A stretch of DNA of 35,566 nt, taken from a virus. Shown here one piece after another: positions 13,057-21,967 of the stretch. The stretch lies in the IMG/VR virus record IMGVR_UViG_3300042518_000607, positions 1-35,566 of that record; one strand, 5' to 3'. A program made the translations under genes and the position numbers. Each line of letters opens with the position of its first letter. Position 1 is the stretch's first letter. The notes under the pieces are model-generated. The model did no database searches, was not told the origin of the DNA, and worked only from the letters and a program-made list of their open reading frames with translations.

Positions 13057-13242
13057 ATTATAGTAATCTTCTTTCATGACTTTCAGCATGAATCTGCAAG
13101 TTGCTATCTCGCCTTGCGCCATAAGAAGTTGATCGCATTCTTTTACAGCCAAAGCTACTGCCTTGTTTATTGGCAATTTCTTGCGAATAGCATAAGCTCT
13201 AATAGCCCGCTCTTCTTTTGGATCTGTAATGCGAATTACCAT
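13045..13242 (-). CDS. Small protein, possibly ribbon-helix-helix
   Basis: The 65-aa protein begins MVIRITDPKEERAIRAYAIR, followed by KLPINKAVALAVKECDQLL: a strand and two helices in the order of a ribbon-helix-helix DNA-binding domain. It is the last gene of the late operon and overlaps the preceding stop by 1 nt (TAATG). Being last before the early control region, it could regulate the promoters there, but this is inference. Confidence 0.6.
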   Translation of the reverse strand: MVIRITDPKEERAIRAYAIRKKLPINKAVALAVKECDQLLMAQGEIATCRFMLKVMKEDYYNKKP

Positions 13243-13733
13243 TAATCGCGTCTCAATACGATTTGCCCTTTGATGGTCGCACCGCTTGCGAATGTATCAG
13301 CGCTTTTGCATTCCGGCACGATATACAAAGTCTTGCTTGTAGCTTGCAGAGCGTAGTTAAGATTAGGGCTTGCTTGGACTGTACAAACGCCTGTAGCACC
13401 GTTTACCCAGTCGGCTTCAGCAATATCGATATAACCTATAAGAATATCGAGCTGAGCACTTGTAAAGGCTTGCGCGGCGTTTTGCGCGGCGGGTGTGATA
13501 GCACCACCGAAAAGCCAAAGGCGAAGCGCTGGCTTTTGCAGAGTTCCTGAGCTTGTTTCTTTGAGGATAATGCGGTCTATCGTTCCTGAGAAGCCGAGAA
13601 AGCGAGCAGCATCGACTGCAATAGCTCCCGAGGTTAGTATATCACCGCTTGCGTATGCATTTGTATCAAGCGTTCCAAAGTCGATTGCTTGAAGACGGCG
13701 GTCCGAGCCTGTTTGGCCTGTATAAAATTCCAT
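13242..13733 (-). CDS. Probable tail fibre or tail-tip protein
   Basis: The 163-aa protein starts MEFYTGQTGSDRRLQAIDFG. It has an alternating-strand pattern (GTLQKPALRLWLFGGAITPA, SAQLDILIGYIDIAEADW) like phage structural beta-sandwich proteins. I use the ATG ending at 13733 and not the longer frame from 13784, which would overlap the previous gene deeply. The order after hub and fibre genes supports a virion role at the tail end. The exact family is not recognised. Confidence 0.6.
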   Translation of the reverse strand: MEFYTGQTGSDRRLQAIDFGTLDTNAYASGDILTSGAIAVDAARFLGFSGTIDRIILKETSSGTLQKPALRLWLFGGAITPAAQNAAQAFTSAQLDILIGYIDIAEADWVNGATGVCTVQASPNLNYALQATSKTLYIVPECKSADTFASGATIKGQIVLRRD

Positions 13734-13734
13734 G

Positions 13735-14490
13735 TTATGCTCCGTTGTAGAATAGATCAGATTCCCATGGCATAAGCCATACAATCTGAATAAATGCGTA
13801 TGAGTTTGTTGATGTTATGTCTAGTACATTTTGATGAGGGCCGACTTGCCATACAACTTGAAAACCGCCTTGACCGTGTGATGCGTTTGGAGATGCTGGA
13901 TCTCCATTGGCATTGTAACCAGGTACGGGCACTAGTTGAGATATTCCTAGTGATGGATAACCAGTCACATAATTATATGCTACTCCCGTAGTGGTATCAG
14001 GACTATCCGAAGAAATAACATACAGACCGTTTTTATTATTATTCAGCGTATGATCGCCTTGATAAAAATGCACATTGACAAGATACCATCCTGCTTTTGT
14101 AACTCTGATAATTGTCGGATCAGCAGTATCGACATAAGCAAGACCGCTTCTTATATTGCCAAGATTATCTACATCATCAGCCCAATGAATTAGACTTGTA
14201 GTTGGGAATAAATTATTTGCATAATGAGTCCAATTGCGTATAGATTGCGTTCCCCAAATTCGATTAGTATTATTAGCCACTCCACTACTCGCCGCCGAAT
14301 ACGCTGCAACGCGTGCGAGCTTCATAGTTTCGGCAAGAGTTGCATTATCTTGACCTATTTGCGATTGTGAGTCATTATTATCATTATCATCATTCTCGAT
14401 TAAAGTTAGAGCGCTTGGATTATTGCCTATTTCGAAAGCAACTTGCTTGCGTCCTATGCTAGCAGGTCTTACGGGTTCGTTAAATTTCAT
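13735..14490 (-). CDS. Probable tail fibre protein with C-terminal jelly-roll-like domain
   Basis: The 251-aa protein has a short N-terminal part, a low-complexity acidic linker (ENDDNDNNDSQ, about 32-42), then a short helix and a region from about 90 on with ADPTIIRVTKAGWYLVNVHFY and a C-terminal SYAFIQIVWLMPW strand. This resembles C1q/TNF-like jelly rolls found in phage fibres. It overlaps the stop of the 600-aa protein at 14490 (TAATG). The likely role is host contact or fibre attachment at the baseplate. Bioinformatic support from fold only, so the assignment is moderate. Confidence 0.6.
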   Translation of the reverse strand: MKFNEPVRPASIGRKQVAFEIGNNPSALTLIENDDNDNNDSQSQIGQDNATLAETMKLARVAAYSAASSGVANNTNRIWGTQSIRNWTHYANNLFPTTSLIHWADDVDNLGNIRSGLAYVDTADPTIIRVTKAGWYLVNVHFYQGDHTLNNNKNGLYVISSDSPDTTTGVAYNYVTGYPSLGISQLVPVPGYNANGDPASPNASHGQGGFQVVWQVGPHQNVLDITSTNSYAFIQIVWLMPWESDLFYNGA

Positions 14491-16292
14491 TATTCTGGTT
14501 CCCCGTCGATTCGTAATGTAATATCGCACATACCTTCATAGATTTTGTGCGAGTGTTTTGTTAGGACTGCGAGCGCTGTAGGTTCGCCGTAAATAGACTC
14601 AAGTAAAGTATTATAATTTGCAAGATCGATAGTACATCTTTTTGCGACATCGTTAGTCTTAGCGGTTGTAAAGTTGGTAGTCAAAGTAGCCTCTGCTTGC
14701 TTTGGCCGTCCGAGAAAGTTTACAAGTCCTTGCGCGATGGTGCTACCGATTCCTGATTTTTGCTGCTCTAGTATCATTTGGTATTCTGGTAGTTGGTCAT
14801 ATGGTGAAACCGGCACGGTCAAAGCGAAGTCTTCGCCTCCGAAAAATATCGAGCAAAGTGTATTTACTTTTTTAGAATCGTAAATTCCTGTTTCAGGTGA
14901 TTCCCAAGATAACAAATATCCGGGATTTATTGTCTTACGAAACCATCTATTTAAATTATAATTATTACGATAGGTAATGATAGGCAAATTGTGAAACATG
15001 ATATTTAGATCTTTGCTATTATCACCGCTTGTGCCTTGCTTGCCATATCCATATTCGGTCGTATCCTGATCGCCGCTGATTGTCGATATATCTACATTGA
15101 CTTGATTAAGTCCCTCGGATAGCATCTTAATTTTGACCGAGCTATATGTATTATCTTGATCAAAAGTCACAAACGGCGTTGTAGGGTACGGATTATCAGC
15201 TACCATCGTGACTGTATATGCATCGGGCGTACCACTTGTAAAAGTATATGAAGCTTTTAGAGTCTCAAGTGAGCCTTCTACGATGTTTTTATAGACTTCA
15301 TAGAAATTAGTGTATTTCCCGAACATTTTAGGATCTACATGAGCGCCTCCGACAAGAGTCAAAGTTCCTTCAATATACGACCATATCTCCGAGATATACT
15401 GCAAATAAGGAGCTATCGGAGTTTGTGACTGATTCTTGTAGAAAACAAGCGTTTTAGTATAGAAATCAGCTGCTACAAATGAAGATGTTAGCTTTTGAGT
15501 CATAGCTCTCATATACGCACTATACATCGTGCCTATTTTGGTTGCAAGACGGGTAAACAATTGCATATGATAGTAGCTATTGCCATCGAGCACATCGACT
15601 GCATAATATGGGTCTAATGATTCGACTGTATTTATATATCCTTCGCCTATTTCTATTCCTCTTAATGCAGTTCCTTCACCAGTCGAGAAACTAGAATTCC
15701 ATGCGACCGTATCGGTCGTAGGCTTCAGCGCTTTAGTCCATATATCTTGATTTATGAGTTCTCCAATGCAACGAAATATATCGAATATCTCGATAGTATA
15801 TGTTATCACATTATCGAGCGCTGTTATTTCGAGTTCGTTTTCCGCGCTGTACTTTTGGCATCCAATGAATGCCGTCTTGAATCCGCTCCCGTCATTGTAT
15901 TGCAGAACAAAAGTATTGAATGCATCGAATTGTCTTTCAGCTTGATTAGGAATGTCCGATGCTAAATACTCCGTCCCGTCCGCGTTCAAGGGCACGCGTT
16001 TTGCGGTCGTGCCTCTAAGTAGGTCGGTTCTTAGGTCATTGAGCGCGTCAGAGCCCTGCAAGGCCGCTATATTGACATTTATCTTTAGTACTTGGCTAAC
16101 AAGCCCCGCGGGGATACTTCCAAGCTCGGTATCGAGACTCATATCCCTTAGTAAAAACTCACTCGGAAGCGTGACATTTGAGCTAATTCCCGAACTTACA
16201 TAATTCACACTACTCGGTATGATATACATACGCCATTGAATAGAGTCTTCGCTAGTCCAAGTAGTTACAAATCTTTGATTTGATAATGGCAT
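14490..16292 (-). CDS. Baseplate or tail-hub-like protein
   Basis: This 600-aa protein follows the tape measure and the 153-aa protein, the place of the tail hub or baseplate protein in siphophages. The sequence is rich in Thr, Ser and Tyr, with many strands (ITALDNVITYTIEIFDIFRC, YYHMQLFTRLATKIGTMYSA) and no catalytic motif. There is no sign of a peptidase or hydrolase domain. The next gene starts within its stop codon. I assign it by position and composition only. Confidence 0.6.
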   Translation of the reverse strand: MPLSNQRFVTTWTSEDSIQWRMYIIPSSVNYVSSGISSNVTLPSEFLLRDMSLDTELGSIPAGLVSQVLKINVNIAALQGSDALNDLRTDLLRGTTAKRVPLNADGTEYLASDIPNQAERQFDAFNTFVLQYNDGSGFKTAFIGCQKYSAENELEITALDNVITYTIEIFDIFRCIGELINQDIWTKALKPTTDTVAWNSSFSTGEGTALRGIEIGEGYINTVESLDPYYAVDVLDGNSYYHMQLFTRLATKIGTMYSAYMRAMTQKLTSSFVAADFYTKTLVFYKNQSQTPIAPYLQYISEIWSYIEGTLTLVGGAHVDPKMFGKYTNFYEVYKNIVEGSLETLKASYTFTSGTPDAYTVTMVADNPYPTTPFVTFDQDNTYSSVKIKMLSEGLNQVNVDISTISGDQDTTEYGYGKQGTSGDNSKDLNIMFHNLPIITYRNNYNLNRWFRKTINPGYLLSWESPETGIYDSKKVNTLCSIFFGGEDFALTVPVSPYDQLPEYQMILEQQKSGIGSTIAQGLVNFLGRPKQAEATLTTNFTTAKTNDVAKRCTIDLANYNTLLESIYGEPTALAVLTKHSHKIYEGMCDITLRIDGEPE

Positions 16293-16753
16293 TAGATCAA
16301 GTCCCTACGATAGCAAGTAATAGTAAACTTTTCGAGTCCTGAAGCCCATTGTTTTTCGTTACTGAAGTCGCATCGTGCAAAGACAAAGGGAATAAGCGCT
16401 TTTGAGTAAGTGAAAGAGCTTGTTGACTGATACCTTGTAGGCATTTGCTTTGGAGCGGTCGGCTCAACGATGCGAGTGTATTTCTTTTGCAGAATCTCTT
16501 GTAATAGGTAATACACATTATCACTATTTACCGTGCCATAATCCCAGGTACTTACCGGGATGCAATCTACTTCGAGTGCTATTCTTACTCGCCTTTGTCC
16601 GATTTCCGTTCCACTCATGCTAACTTCATTCGAGGACTCTACATTGAAAGTCGGCAATATCCCGAAAACAGGTAACTCAACTCCGAGTGTATTTATCGAT
16701 GCAAAGGTCGGATCGTCTGACCCTTCGAATTTTACCCAATATTTCCAAGGCAT
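16292..16753 (-). CDS. Probable distal tail protein
   Basis: The 153-aa protein starts MPWKYWVKFEGSDDPTF. It sits directly after the tape measure gene, where siphophages usually encode a distal tail or tail-tip protein. It is beta-rich (RRVRIALEVDCIPVSTWDY) and overlaps the 600-aa gene by 1 nt. The length suits a small baseplate adaptor. Position is the main evidence. Confidence 0.55.
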   Translation of the reverse strand: MPWKYWVKFEGSDDPTFASINTLGVELPVFGILPTFNVESSNEVSMSGTEIGQRRVRIALEVDCIPVSTWDYGTVNSDNVYYLLQEILQKKYTRIVEPTAPKQMPTRYQSTSSFTYSKALIPFVFARCDFSNEKQWASGLEKFTITCYRRDLI

Positions 16754-16756
16754 ATA

Positions 16757-19700
16757 TTATCCTCTCCTTGCATTACGGCGGCGATCTCTTTCGATTACGG
16801 CCTTGATTGAGTTATTATCGGCTACAAGCGCGCCGCTTATTTCTACATGAGTATTTCGGTTGATTTGCTTACCTAATCCGCGCGTCTCTTCGCGAAGTTT
16901 CCTAACCTCTTGGATTAGGTTGCCATCCTCTTGCACTGAATAGCGAATTTGCGGAGCGTTCGAAGTAAAGTAGTCTCGAATACTCATTCCGGGATTATTA
17001 TTCATCCATTCGAGTTCTTGACGGTTTGCTTTCGTGCCCGCGGCTGTGATAACTGACTCGCCTTTCGATAGCCATGCTGGTATAGAGTCGCTTCTTTCAT
17101 CGCCCGGACCTTCTAGGCCTACGACTCCGTCTTTGAAGCCTAGAGCGCCTCTGGCGCTTGCTAAAAGCAACTGAAGCCCTGCAGTTAGGGTAGCCGCAAT
17201 AATAGGCCCTGCAATAGGTCCTAGTGTGGTGATCGAGCTTCCCAAAATACCTACGACAAAAGACGGTATCATTTTAGAGACGGCATCAAACGCCGCGCCC
17301 GCGGCTGCATTTCCGAAGTCTGCTAGAGTTGCTTTACCTGAAGCTGCGAGCGTTCCAAATTGTTCTAAAGTTTGACCGACAAATTCATTAAATACTTTCT
17401 GATTCCCTTCCATGCCTTGAGCATTTTTCTTAAATATCTCGGATTGAGATTTTAGCACACTCGCGGCCGCTTGATCACCTGCAGTTTTTAATCTTTGCAA
17501 GAAAGTTACTTCGGTTTGCTCTTCGACTTGCTTTCTTTGCGCGTCGATTTCTGCAATCTTAGCAGCATAGTCTTCGAAGCTAATTTCTCGCTTTGCTAGG
17601 CTCTTTGTAAGATCGTCCTCTTGAGCATTGAGCGCTCCGAGGCGTTCCTCTCTTATGGCATCATTAGCCTCTTTTTCCTTTCTGATTTTGTCCGAGTTGA
17701 AGGCATCAAGAATGCTAGTCTGCAAGGCGGTCTGTATTTGGAATTCGAGAGTAGACTCGCGGGCGGCTTTCTCGATTGCCGTTTTGCTTTCAGTCCCGAA
17801 TCGCTCTAGCCTAGAACTCAGCAAGTTGATATTCTGGATATTGGTTTGGATTGACTCGCCGAACTTATCGGCCGCATCTTGATTACCCGCCGCAATTGCC
17901 TCTGCTTGCTTGAGTGCAATTTCGTCATTCTGAAGCTTTATGAAGTCGATATATTGCTGAACCGATGCAATAGTACCATCGAGCGCCTCTTGACTCGTAG
18001 CGAGGGTTTTAGGCACTAAGGATTCGCTTGTTTTGGCTATGTCTTTTGCAAGTGTATCGAATTCTTTAATTACATCTTTGAAGTCTGGTATCTTTACTGG
18101 TATATTTACCTCGAATTTACCTACTTCAGTAAGTAACTTACGAACATTAAGAGTCGCCTCTGCAATGTTTTCTGTCTTACCAAGTTTTACACCGAGTACT
18201 AGATTGCCTTGCGCATCTCTTGTAGTTCCGAATGTATTTTCTATGGTCTTAGTCAAAGCATCTGCAGTCGGTGCTGCATTAGGATCTTGAGATAGTTTGA
18301 GTTGTATCTCTTCTTTGTTTAGTCCTAGTTGCTCAAATTTAGTAATTTGCTCTTTGCGGTATATTTCGATACCATCAATATAGCTTTTATATCGTGCGAG
18401 TGCTTTCTTGTACTCGGAATCCGAAGGCTCGCCTGCGGGTTTCTTCCCAGCTGGATCTTTCTTTTTCTTTTCTTCTTCTAATTTCTTTTTTTCTTCTTCA
18501 GTAAGCTCTGTAAGTTTAATGTTTTCAAGACCTGTTTTCTTCGTATCTTCAACTGCCTTCTTTTGCGCCTCTGCAGTCGCTTTGATTGTTTCCTTTGTCT
18601 TATTAAATCCACGATCATAAGCATCATTGACCTTATCACCAAAACCAGTAAAAGCTTCTAGTGCTTTCTTGAGATCAAGTTGCGTAATAGCATCCCAAAA
18701 CTCACCAATAGTAGTTTTGATTTGAATAAATGACTCGCGAACGCCTCCGATAGTGCCTCGGATGTTATCGAATGCTTGTCTAAGTGTATCGATAAAGCCT
18801 TTGCTGTTTTGTGCGGCTTTTCCTGATTCCTTCATAGATTCCGTACTTGAATCATTTGTCGATATCCACCCTGCAATAGAGCGCGTCACATCGGCAATAA
18901 CTTCGATGAGCGTTTGGAATGGTGTGATAAGAAACTCGATAATAAGCCCGCCAATATCGGCAACTATACCGCCAACTTCGCGAATAACCTCACCAACAAA
19001 ATTCAAAGCCTCTTGGAATGATTGTACTACTGTTTTTCCTTGACCTACAGCTCCATCCTCTCCAAATGCTTGAGAAAAGACATCTATTAGCGGTCTTAGC
19101 GAGCTTGCAATAGAATCGAATATGCTTGTAAAGATATCAAGTACGGTAGTGACTACAGTAATTGCAATGTTAAAAGCTCCGACAATGTTAGTCATAATTG
19201 CCGCGCCGATTCCCATCACAATCGGACCGATTACAGTCCATATCCTCTCAAATACACCACTCAAAGTCGCACCAAGTTCGGAGAATGCAGGGCCTACTGC
19301 AGTCGCTATCATTCCGAATGCATCTGAAGCGCCTTTCACTACGACCGCGCTTGCTTTTGTGAATGCAAGTTCTAAGTTACGACTCACCATGTCAAAACTA
19401 AGATACTGACCTGCAGCATTCATTGCATCTTGACCCGCTTGCGCTGCTTTCTTCTTGATTTCTTCGACTGGTATTGGAGCGCCGAACATTTTAAAATAAG
19501 CTTCAGAACCTATATCTTCGGCGGGCGTTCCTGCAATGGCTGTTTGTAATTGACTTGTAATATCTTTGGACAATTGGCCAGCGTCTACGGCGGTTTTTAT
19601 AGCTTGCCCTGACTTTTGCAAAAATTCTTTAATTGAAATTTGACCTTTTGCGGCTAATTGCTCTAAACTTGTCAAACTTGTACCAAGAGCCTTAGGTAAT

Positions 19701-20623
19701 TGTGATTGTATATCTGCAAAAGCCTTTGCAGTATCACCTGCTTTGAGTCTGATTTGAGCTTCTTTGATTGAATCTCCAATCTTATCGGTATTAAATATAC
19801 CTTCTTGCCCTGCAATTGCTATTTGACCCGCAAAGTCCTCTGCACTAAATCCCGCTTCTTGAAATAATTGTGAATATTCTGCAATGGTATCAAGCACATC
19901 GTCTTGCGAAGTTTTTCCTTCCTTTGCTGCGAATGCTACAAGGTCAAAAGCTTCTTTACCATCAAGCCCGAACTGCTTAATAAACGGCGTTGACTTTGCA
20001 ATAACTTCGTTAACATCTTTGTCGTACAAATTACCAAGAGCTTGCGCGCCTTTTACGAATTCTCCGATTTGGTCGGTAGGCAAGGCATCTTTAAGAACTA
20101 CCTTTGCATTGCTTATTACTTTTGTAGCTTCGGCTACTGATTCACCAACACCACCGAGGAACGCCTCATCGGCTGCATTTTTTAGTGCCTCAAATTCCGC
20201 ACCCGTTGCACCTGTTTGTGCTTGCAAATCGCCTTGAGCCGATATAAGACCGCGTCCTGCATCAATTACCGCTCCAAAGCCATCAACGATAGCACCGACC
20301 CCCGCTTGCACGCCAGCGGCCAAGCCACCACCTACAAGCCCTCCAATCAAACCACCGCTAAGAGCGTCACCTAGCCCGCCTTTGAGTCCTTCAAATACGC
20401 CGCCAAGCCCGCTTGCAGAATCACCAACGCCATCAATCGCCGCGGATAGCTTATTTACATCTGCAACGGCTCCGGATGTATTTATATCGGCCATTTTATC
20501 AAGTGCTTGGTCGGTTTGCTTCGACTCATTTTGCACCTGATTAAGTTCGGTAGTGACTTTATTCAGACCGTTAAATAATTCGGTTGCATCCAGTCCTAGT
20601 TTGATTTTGATATCATCGGCCAT
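16757..20623 (-). CDS. Tail tape measure protein
   Basis: The 1288-aa protein is the largest in the genome. It begins with a coiled coil (about 8-50), then Gly/Ala-rich hydrophobic segments (GGLVGGGLAAGVQAGVGAIV, about 95-115), a TMP-type conserved region through residue 400, and more membrane-like helices at about 430-510. A very charged Lys/Glu linker lies near 695-725, coiled coils follow to about 1090, and a hydrophobic block near 1150 comes before a C-terminal part with a GPGDERSDSIPAWLSKGE signature common in tape measures. It sets tail length and probably reaches the host membrane during DNA entry. At about 0.15 nm per residue, a tail near 190 nm is expected. Its start overlaps the chaperone gene by 11 nt. 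Confidence 0.92.
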   Translation of the reverse strand: MADDIKIKLGLDATELFNGLNKVTTELNQVQNESKQTDQALDKMADINTSGAVADVNKLSAAIDGVGDSASGLGGVFEGLKGGLGDALSGGLIGGLVGGGLAAGVQAGVGAIVDGFGAVIDAGRGLISAQGDLQAQTGATGAEFEALKNAADEAFLGGVGESVAEATKVISNAKVVLKDALPTDQIGEFVKGAQALGNLYDKDVNEVIAKSTPFIKQFGLDGKEAFDLVAFAAKEGKTSQDDVLDTIAEYSQLFQEAGFSAEDFAGQIAIAGQEGIFNTDKIGDSIKEAQIRLKAGDTAKAFADIQSQLPKALGTSLTSLEQLAAKGQISIKEFLQKSGQAIKTAVDAGQLSKDITSQLQTAIAGTPAEDIGSEAYFKMFGAPIPVEEIKKKAAQAGQDAMNAAGQYLSFDMVSRNLELAFTKASAVVVKGASDAFGMIATAVGPAFSELGATLSGVFERIWTVIGPIVMGIGAAIMTNIVGAFNIAITVVTTVLDIFTSIFDSIASSLRPLIDVFSQAFGEDGAVGQGKTVVQSFQEALNFVGEVIREVGGIVADIGGLIIEFLITPFQTLIEVIADVTRSIAGWISTNDSSTESMKESGKAAQNSKGFIDTLRQAFDNIRGTIGGVRESFIQIKTTIGEFWDAITQLDLKKALEAFTGFGDKVNDAYDRGFNKTKETIKATAEAQKKAVEDTKKTGLENIKLTELTEEEKKKLEEEKKKKDPAGKKPAGEPSDSEYKKALARYKSYIDGIEIYRKEQITKFEQLGLNKEEIQLKLSQDPNAAPTADALTKTIENTFGTTRDAQGNLVLGVKLGKTENIAEATLNVRKLLTEVGKFEVNIPVKIPDFKDVIKEFDTLAKDIAKTSESLVPKTLATSQEALDGTIASVQQYIDFIKLQNDEIALKQAEAIAAGNQDAADKFGESIQTNIQNINLLSSRLERFGTESKTAIEKAARESTLEFQIQTALQTSILDAFNSDKIRKEKEANDAIREERLGALNAQEDDLTKSLAKREISFEDYAAKIAEIDAQRKQVEEQTEVTFLQRLKTAGDQAAASVLKSQSEIFKKNAQGMEGNQKVFNEFVGQTLEQFGTLAASGKATLADFGNAAAGAAFDAVSKMIPSFVVGILGSSITTLGPIAGPIIAATLTAGLQLLLASARGALGFKDGVVGLEGPGDERSDSIPAWLSKGESVITAAGTKANRQELEWMNNNPGMSIRDYFTSNAPQIRYSVQEDGNLIQEVRKLREETRGLGKQINRNTHVEISGALVADNNSIKAVIERDRRRNARRG

Positions 20624-20909
20624 TGATTCTGCGCTCCATTTTGCGGCGTTCTTTGTGATAGGTTATTGTATAGGCATAAGTACGGATTACATCCACGCGA
20701 GCCGTGTCGTAATATAGTCTTAGATACGCTGCAGGATCGCCGCCTGCAACGCCTTTGAATATCCAATATGAGCCTACAATTTCGCCAAGATAATAAGCAC
20801 TCTCATCTCCGTCCGTCTCTTCATATTCGTCATCGTCTGGATCGTTAAATACAGTCAAGTCCTCAAGGTAATACTCACATAATGCGGACTCTTCGGCATA
20901 CCGTTTCAC
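20613..20909 (-). CDS. Second tail-assembly chaperone frame (gpT-like), probably read by +1 frameshift
   Basis: The 98-aa frame starts at a GTG lying inside the proposed slippery site; an in-frame TAA is only three codons further upstream, so the frame opens exactly there. The protein is acidic at first (FNDPDDDEYEETDGDE) and basic at the end. In siphophages the gene before the tape measure is a second chaperone frame made only as a fusion. No ribosome-binding site precedes the GTG, so a fusion of the first 154 residues of the upstream protein with these 98 (252 aa in total) is the likely product. Independent start at the GTG cannot be excluded. Confidence 0.75.
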   Translation of the reverse strand: MKRYAEESALCEYYLEDLTVFNDPDDDEYEETDGDESAYYLGEIVGSYWIFKGVAGGDPAAYLRLYYDTARVDVIRTYAYTITYHKERRKMERRINGR

Positions 20910-21372
20910 GAAAAAACTTTAGTGAGTCCAAGATTCCGTCTAAGTCTTGGTTTTGCCAAAAGTCGCTTGAAGGCTCGGACTGAATACCACTCAAAAGCTC
21001 GGTATTTTGCACTTTGCTTTCATCTATTACGGCTTTGACAAATTGGAATACTTTTGGAATCGTAGTCTCATCGACATTGATAAGCTCGAATAGATTTGCT
21101 CGGACTTTTAGATATGCAGTCTTTACAATTTCCTGAAACTCGAACTCTTGCATAATGTCCTTAAAAGCGTCTTGCCCCTTTGTTAAGTCTATCTTTTTTG
21201 CAAGGCTCTCGCGGCTAAATACCTTCTCCATGATCTCGGTTTCGGCGGCTGCTTGAGCGCCTTTAGTATTTGCAAGTTCAGAGAGAAGCGGCGTAACCTT
21301 GTCATAAAGAGCGGGGGTCAATTTTGAATAGAGTGCTACTTCGTGTGCTGTTTCGTTTAGATATAATTTCAT
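20875..21372 (-). CDS. Tail-assembly chaperone (gpG-like)
   Basis: The 165-aa protein is mainly helical (LAKKIDLTKGQDAFKDIMQEF) and lies between the major tail protein and the tape measure, the standard place of gpG-type chaperones, which coat the tape measure during tail assembly. Codons 153-155 read TTT TTT CGT, where the ribosome may slip forward into the 98-aa frame; without slipping, it ends 11 codons later at TGA. It lies just after an intrinsic terminator, so its level relative to the major tail protein is probably reduced. Confidence 0.8.
   Translation of the reverse strand: MKLYLNETAHEVALYSKLTPALYDKVTPLLSELANTKGAQAAAETEIMEKVFSRESLAKKIDLTKGQDAFKDIMQEFEFQEIVKTAYLKVRANLFELINVDETTIPKVFQFVKAVIDESKVQNTELLSGIQSEPSSDFWQNQDLDGILDSLKFFRETVCRRVRIM
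20908..20916 (-). other. Candidate +1 programmed ribosomal frameshift site (UUU UUU CGU)
   Basis: In the zero frame the message reads AAG UUU UUU CGU GAA. A Phe-tRNA with UUU in the P site can move one base forward to UUC, and CGU in the A site is the same context as the influenza PA-X shift site (UUU CGU). After a +1 shift the frame continues as GUG AAA CGG into the 98-aa frame. A -1 shift would meet UGA at the second codon (20908-20906), so it cannot make the fusion. Confidence 0.75.
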
Positions 21373-21384
21373 GCTGTCTCCATA

Positions 21385-21416
21385 GTAAAAATAAGGGGGC
21401 GGGTTTTGCCCGCCCC
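21385..21416 (-). terminator. Intrinsic terminator after the major tail protein
   Basis: On the minus strand GGGGCGGG-type arms (21396-21403 with 21409-21416) form an 8-bp GC stem around a 5-nt loop, followed by CTTATTTTTA. It lies in the 51-nt gap between the major tail protein and the chaperone gene and would lower expression of downstream tail genes relative to the abundant tail tube protein. Confidence 0.85.
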
Positions 21417-21423
21417 GTGTGAA

Positions 21424-21963
21424 TTAAGGGGCTGTAAACCAGATTTCTTTGTAACCAATCTTTGCAGGGATTGTGACCGCAGTCGCACCGCTTACAAGAG
21501 TAGTCAAGAAATAGGTTGCAGGAATAACTAATTGTGTATCATTGTTTACCACATCGCCGCCTACTTTTGGCTTTGTGTATTTTCCTGATTCTTGGTCAAA
21601 CGCGCCCGCGTCTTGTGCTAATTTGCAAAGCATCAATACAACCTTACGCTTGTTTTCTACTGTATCAACACCACCGTAAACGATTTGCAAAAGTGTATCG
21701 CTTGTCGCTTGTGAAGAGTTGAATTTTGTCCCGTCTTCGTATTCCCCTTGATCTGCAGTGACTGTAGTTACAGGTGCATAGTTTTCAAGAAACGAAGTAA
21801 GTTCAGGATTGTCTTCGTTTTGATCGATTGTGAAAGTCGTGCGAGTCAAGGATGTCTTGATCTTGCGTCTCATTGTGTGAATTGCGGTAGCTCCTACTGT
21901 AGGATTAGTACCGAGTTCATTTGCTGTATAGAATACGCTAAGGTTAGCGCCGCCTACTACCAT
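21424..21963 (-). CDS. Major tail protein (tail tube)
   Basis: The 179-aa protein starts MVVGGANLSVFYTANELG, has many beta strands (KTSLTRTTFTIDQNEDNPE, NDTQLVIPATYFLTTLVS), and lies just before an intrinsic terminator and the chaperone pair. That order defines the major tail tube protein in siphophages. The size is typical of short tube proteins with no extra surface domain. It follows a GT2-type gene directly, which raises the question of whether the tube itself is glycosylated. Confidence 0.75.
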   Translation of the reverse strand: MVVGGANLSVFYTANELGTNPTVGATAIHTMRRKIKTSLTRTTFTIDQNEDNPELTSFLENYAPVTTVTADQGEYEDGTKFNSSQATSDTLLQIVYGGVDTVENKRKVVLMLCKLAQDAGAFDQESGKYTKPKVGGDVVNNDTQLVIPATYFLTTLVSGATAVTIPAKIGYKEIWFTAP

Positions 21964-21967
21964 GATA

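Noticed and set aside
20906-20916. -1 frameshift in the chaperone gene, as in lambda
   Set aside because: After a -1 shift at the T-run, the frame reads TCG TGA, so the product ends at once and cannot fuse to the 98-aa frame.
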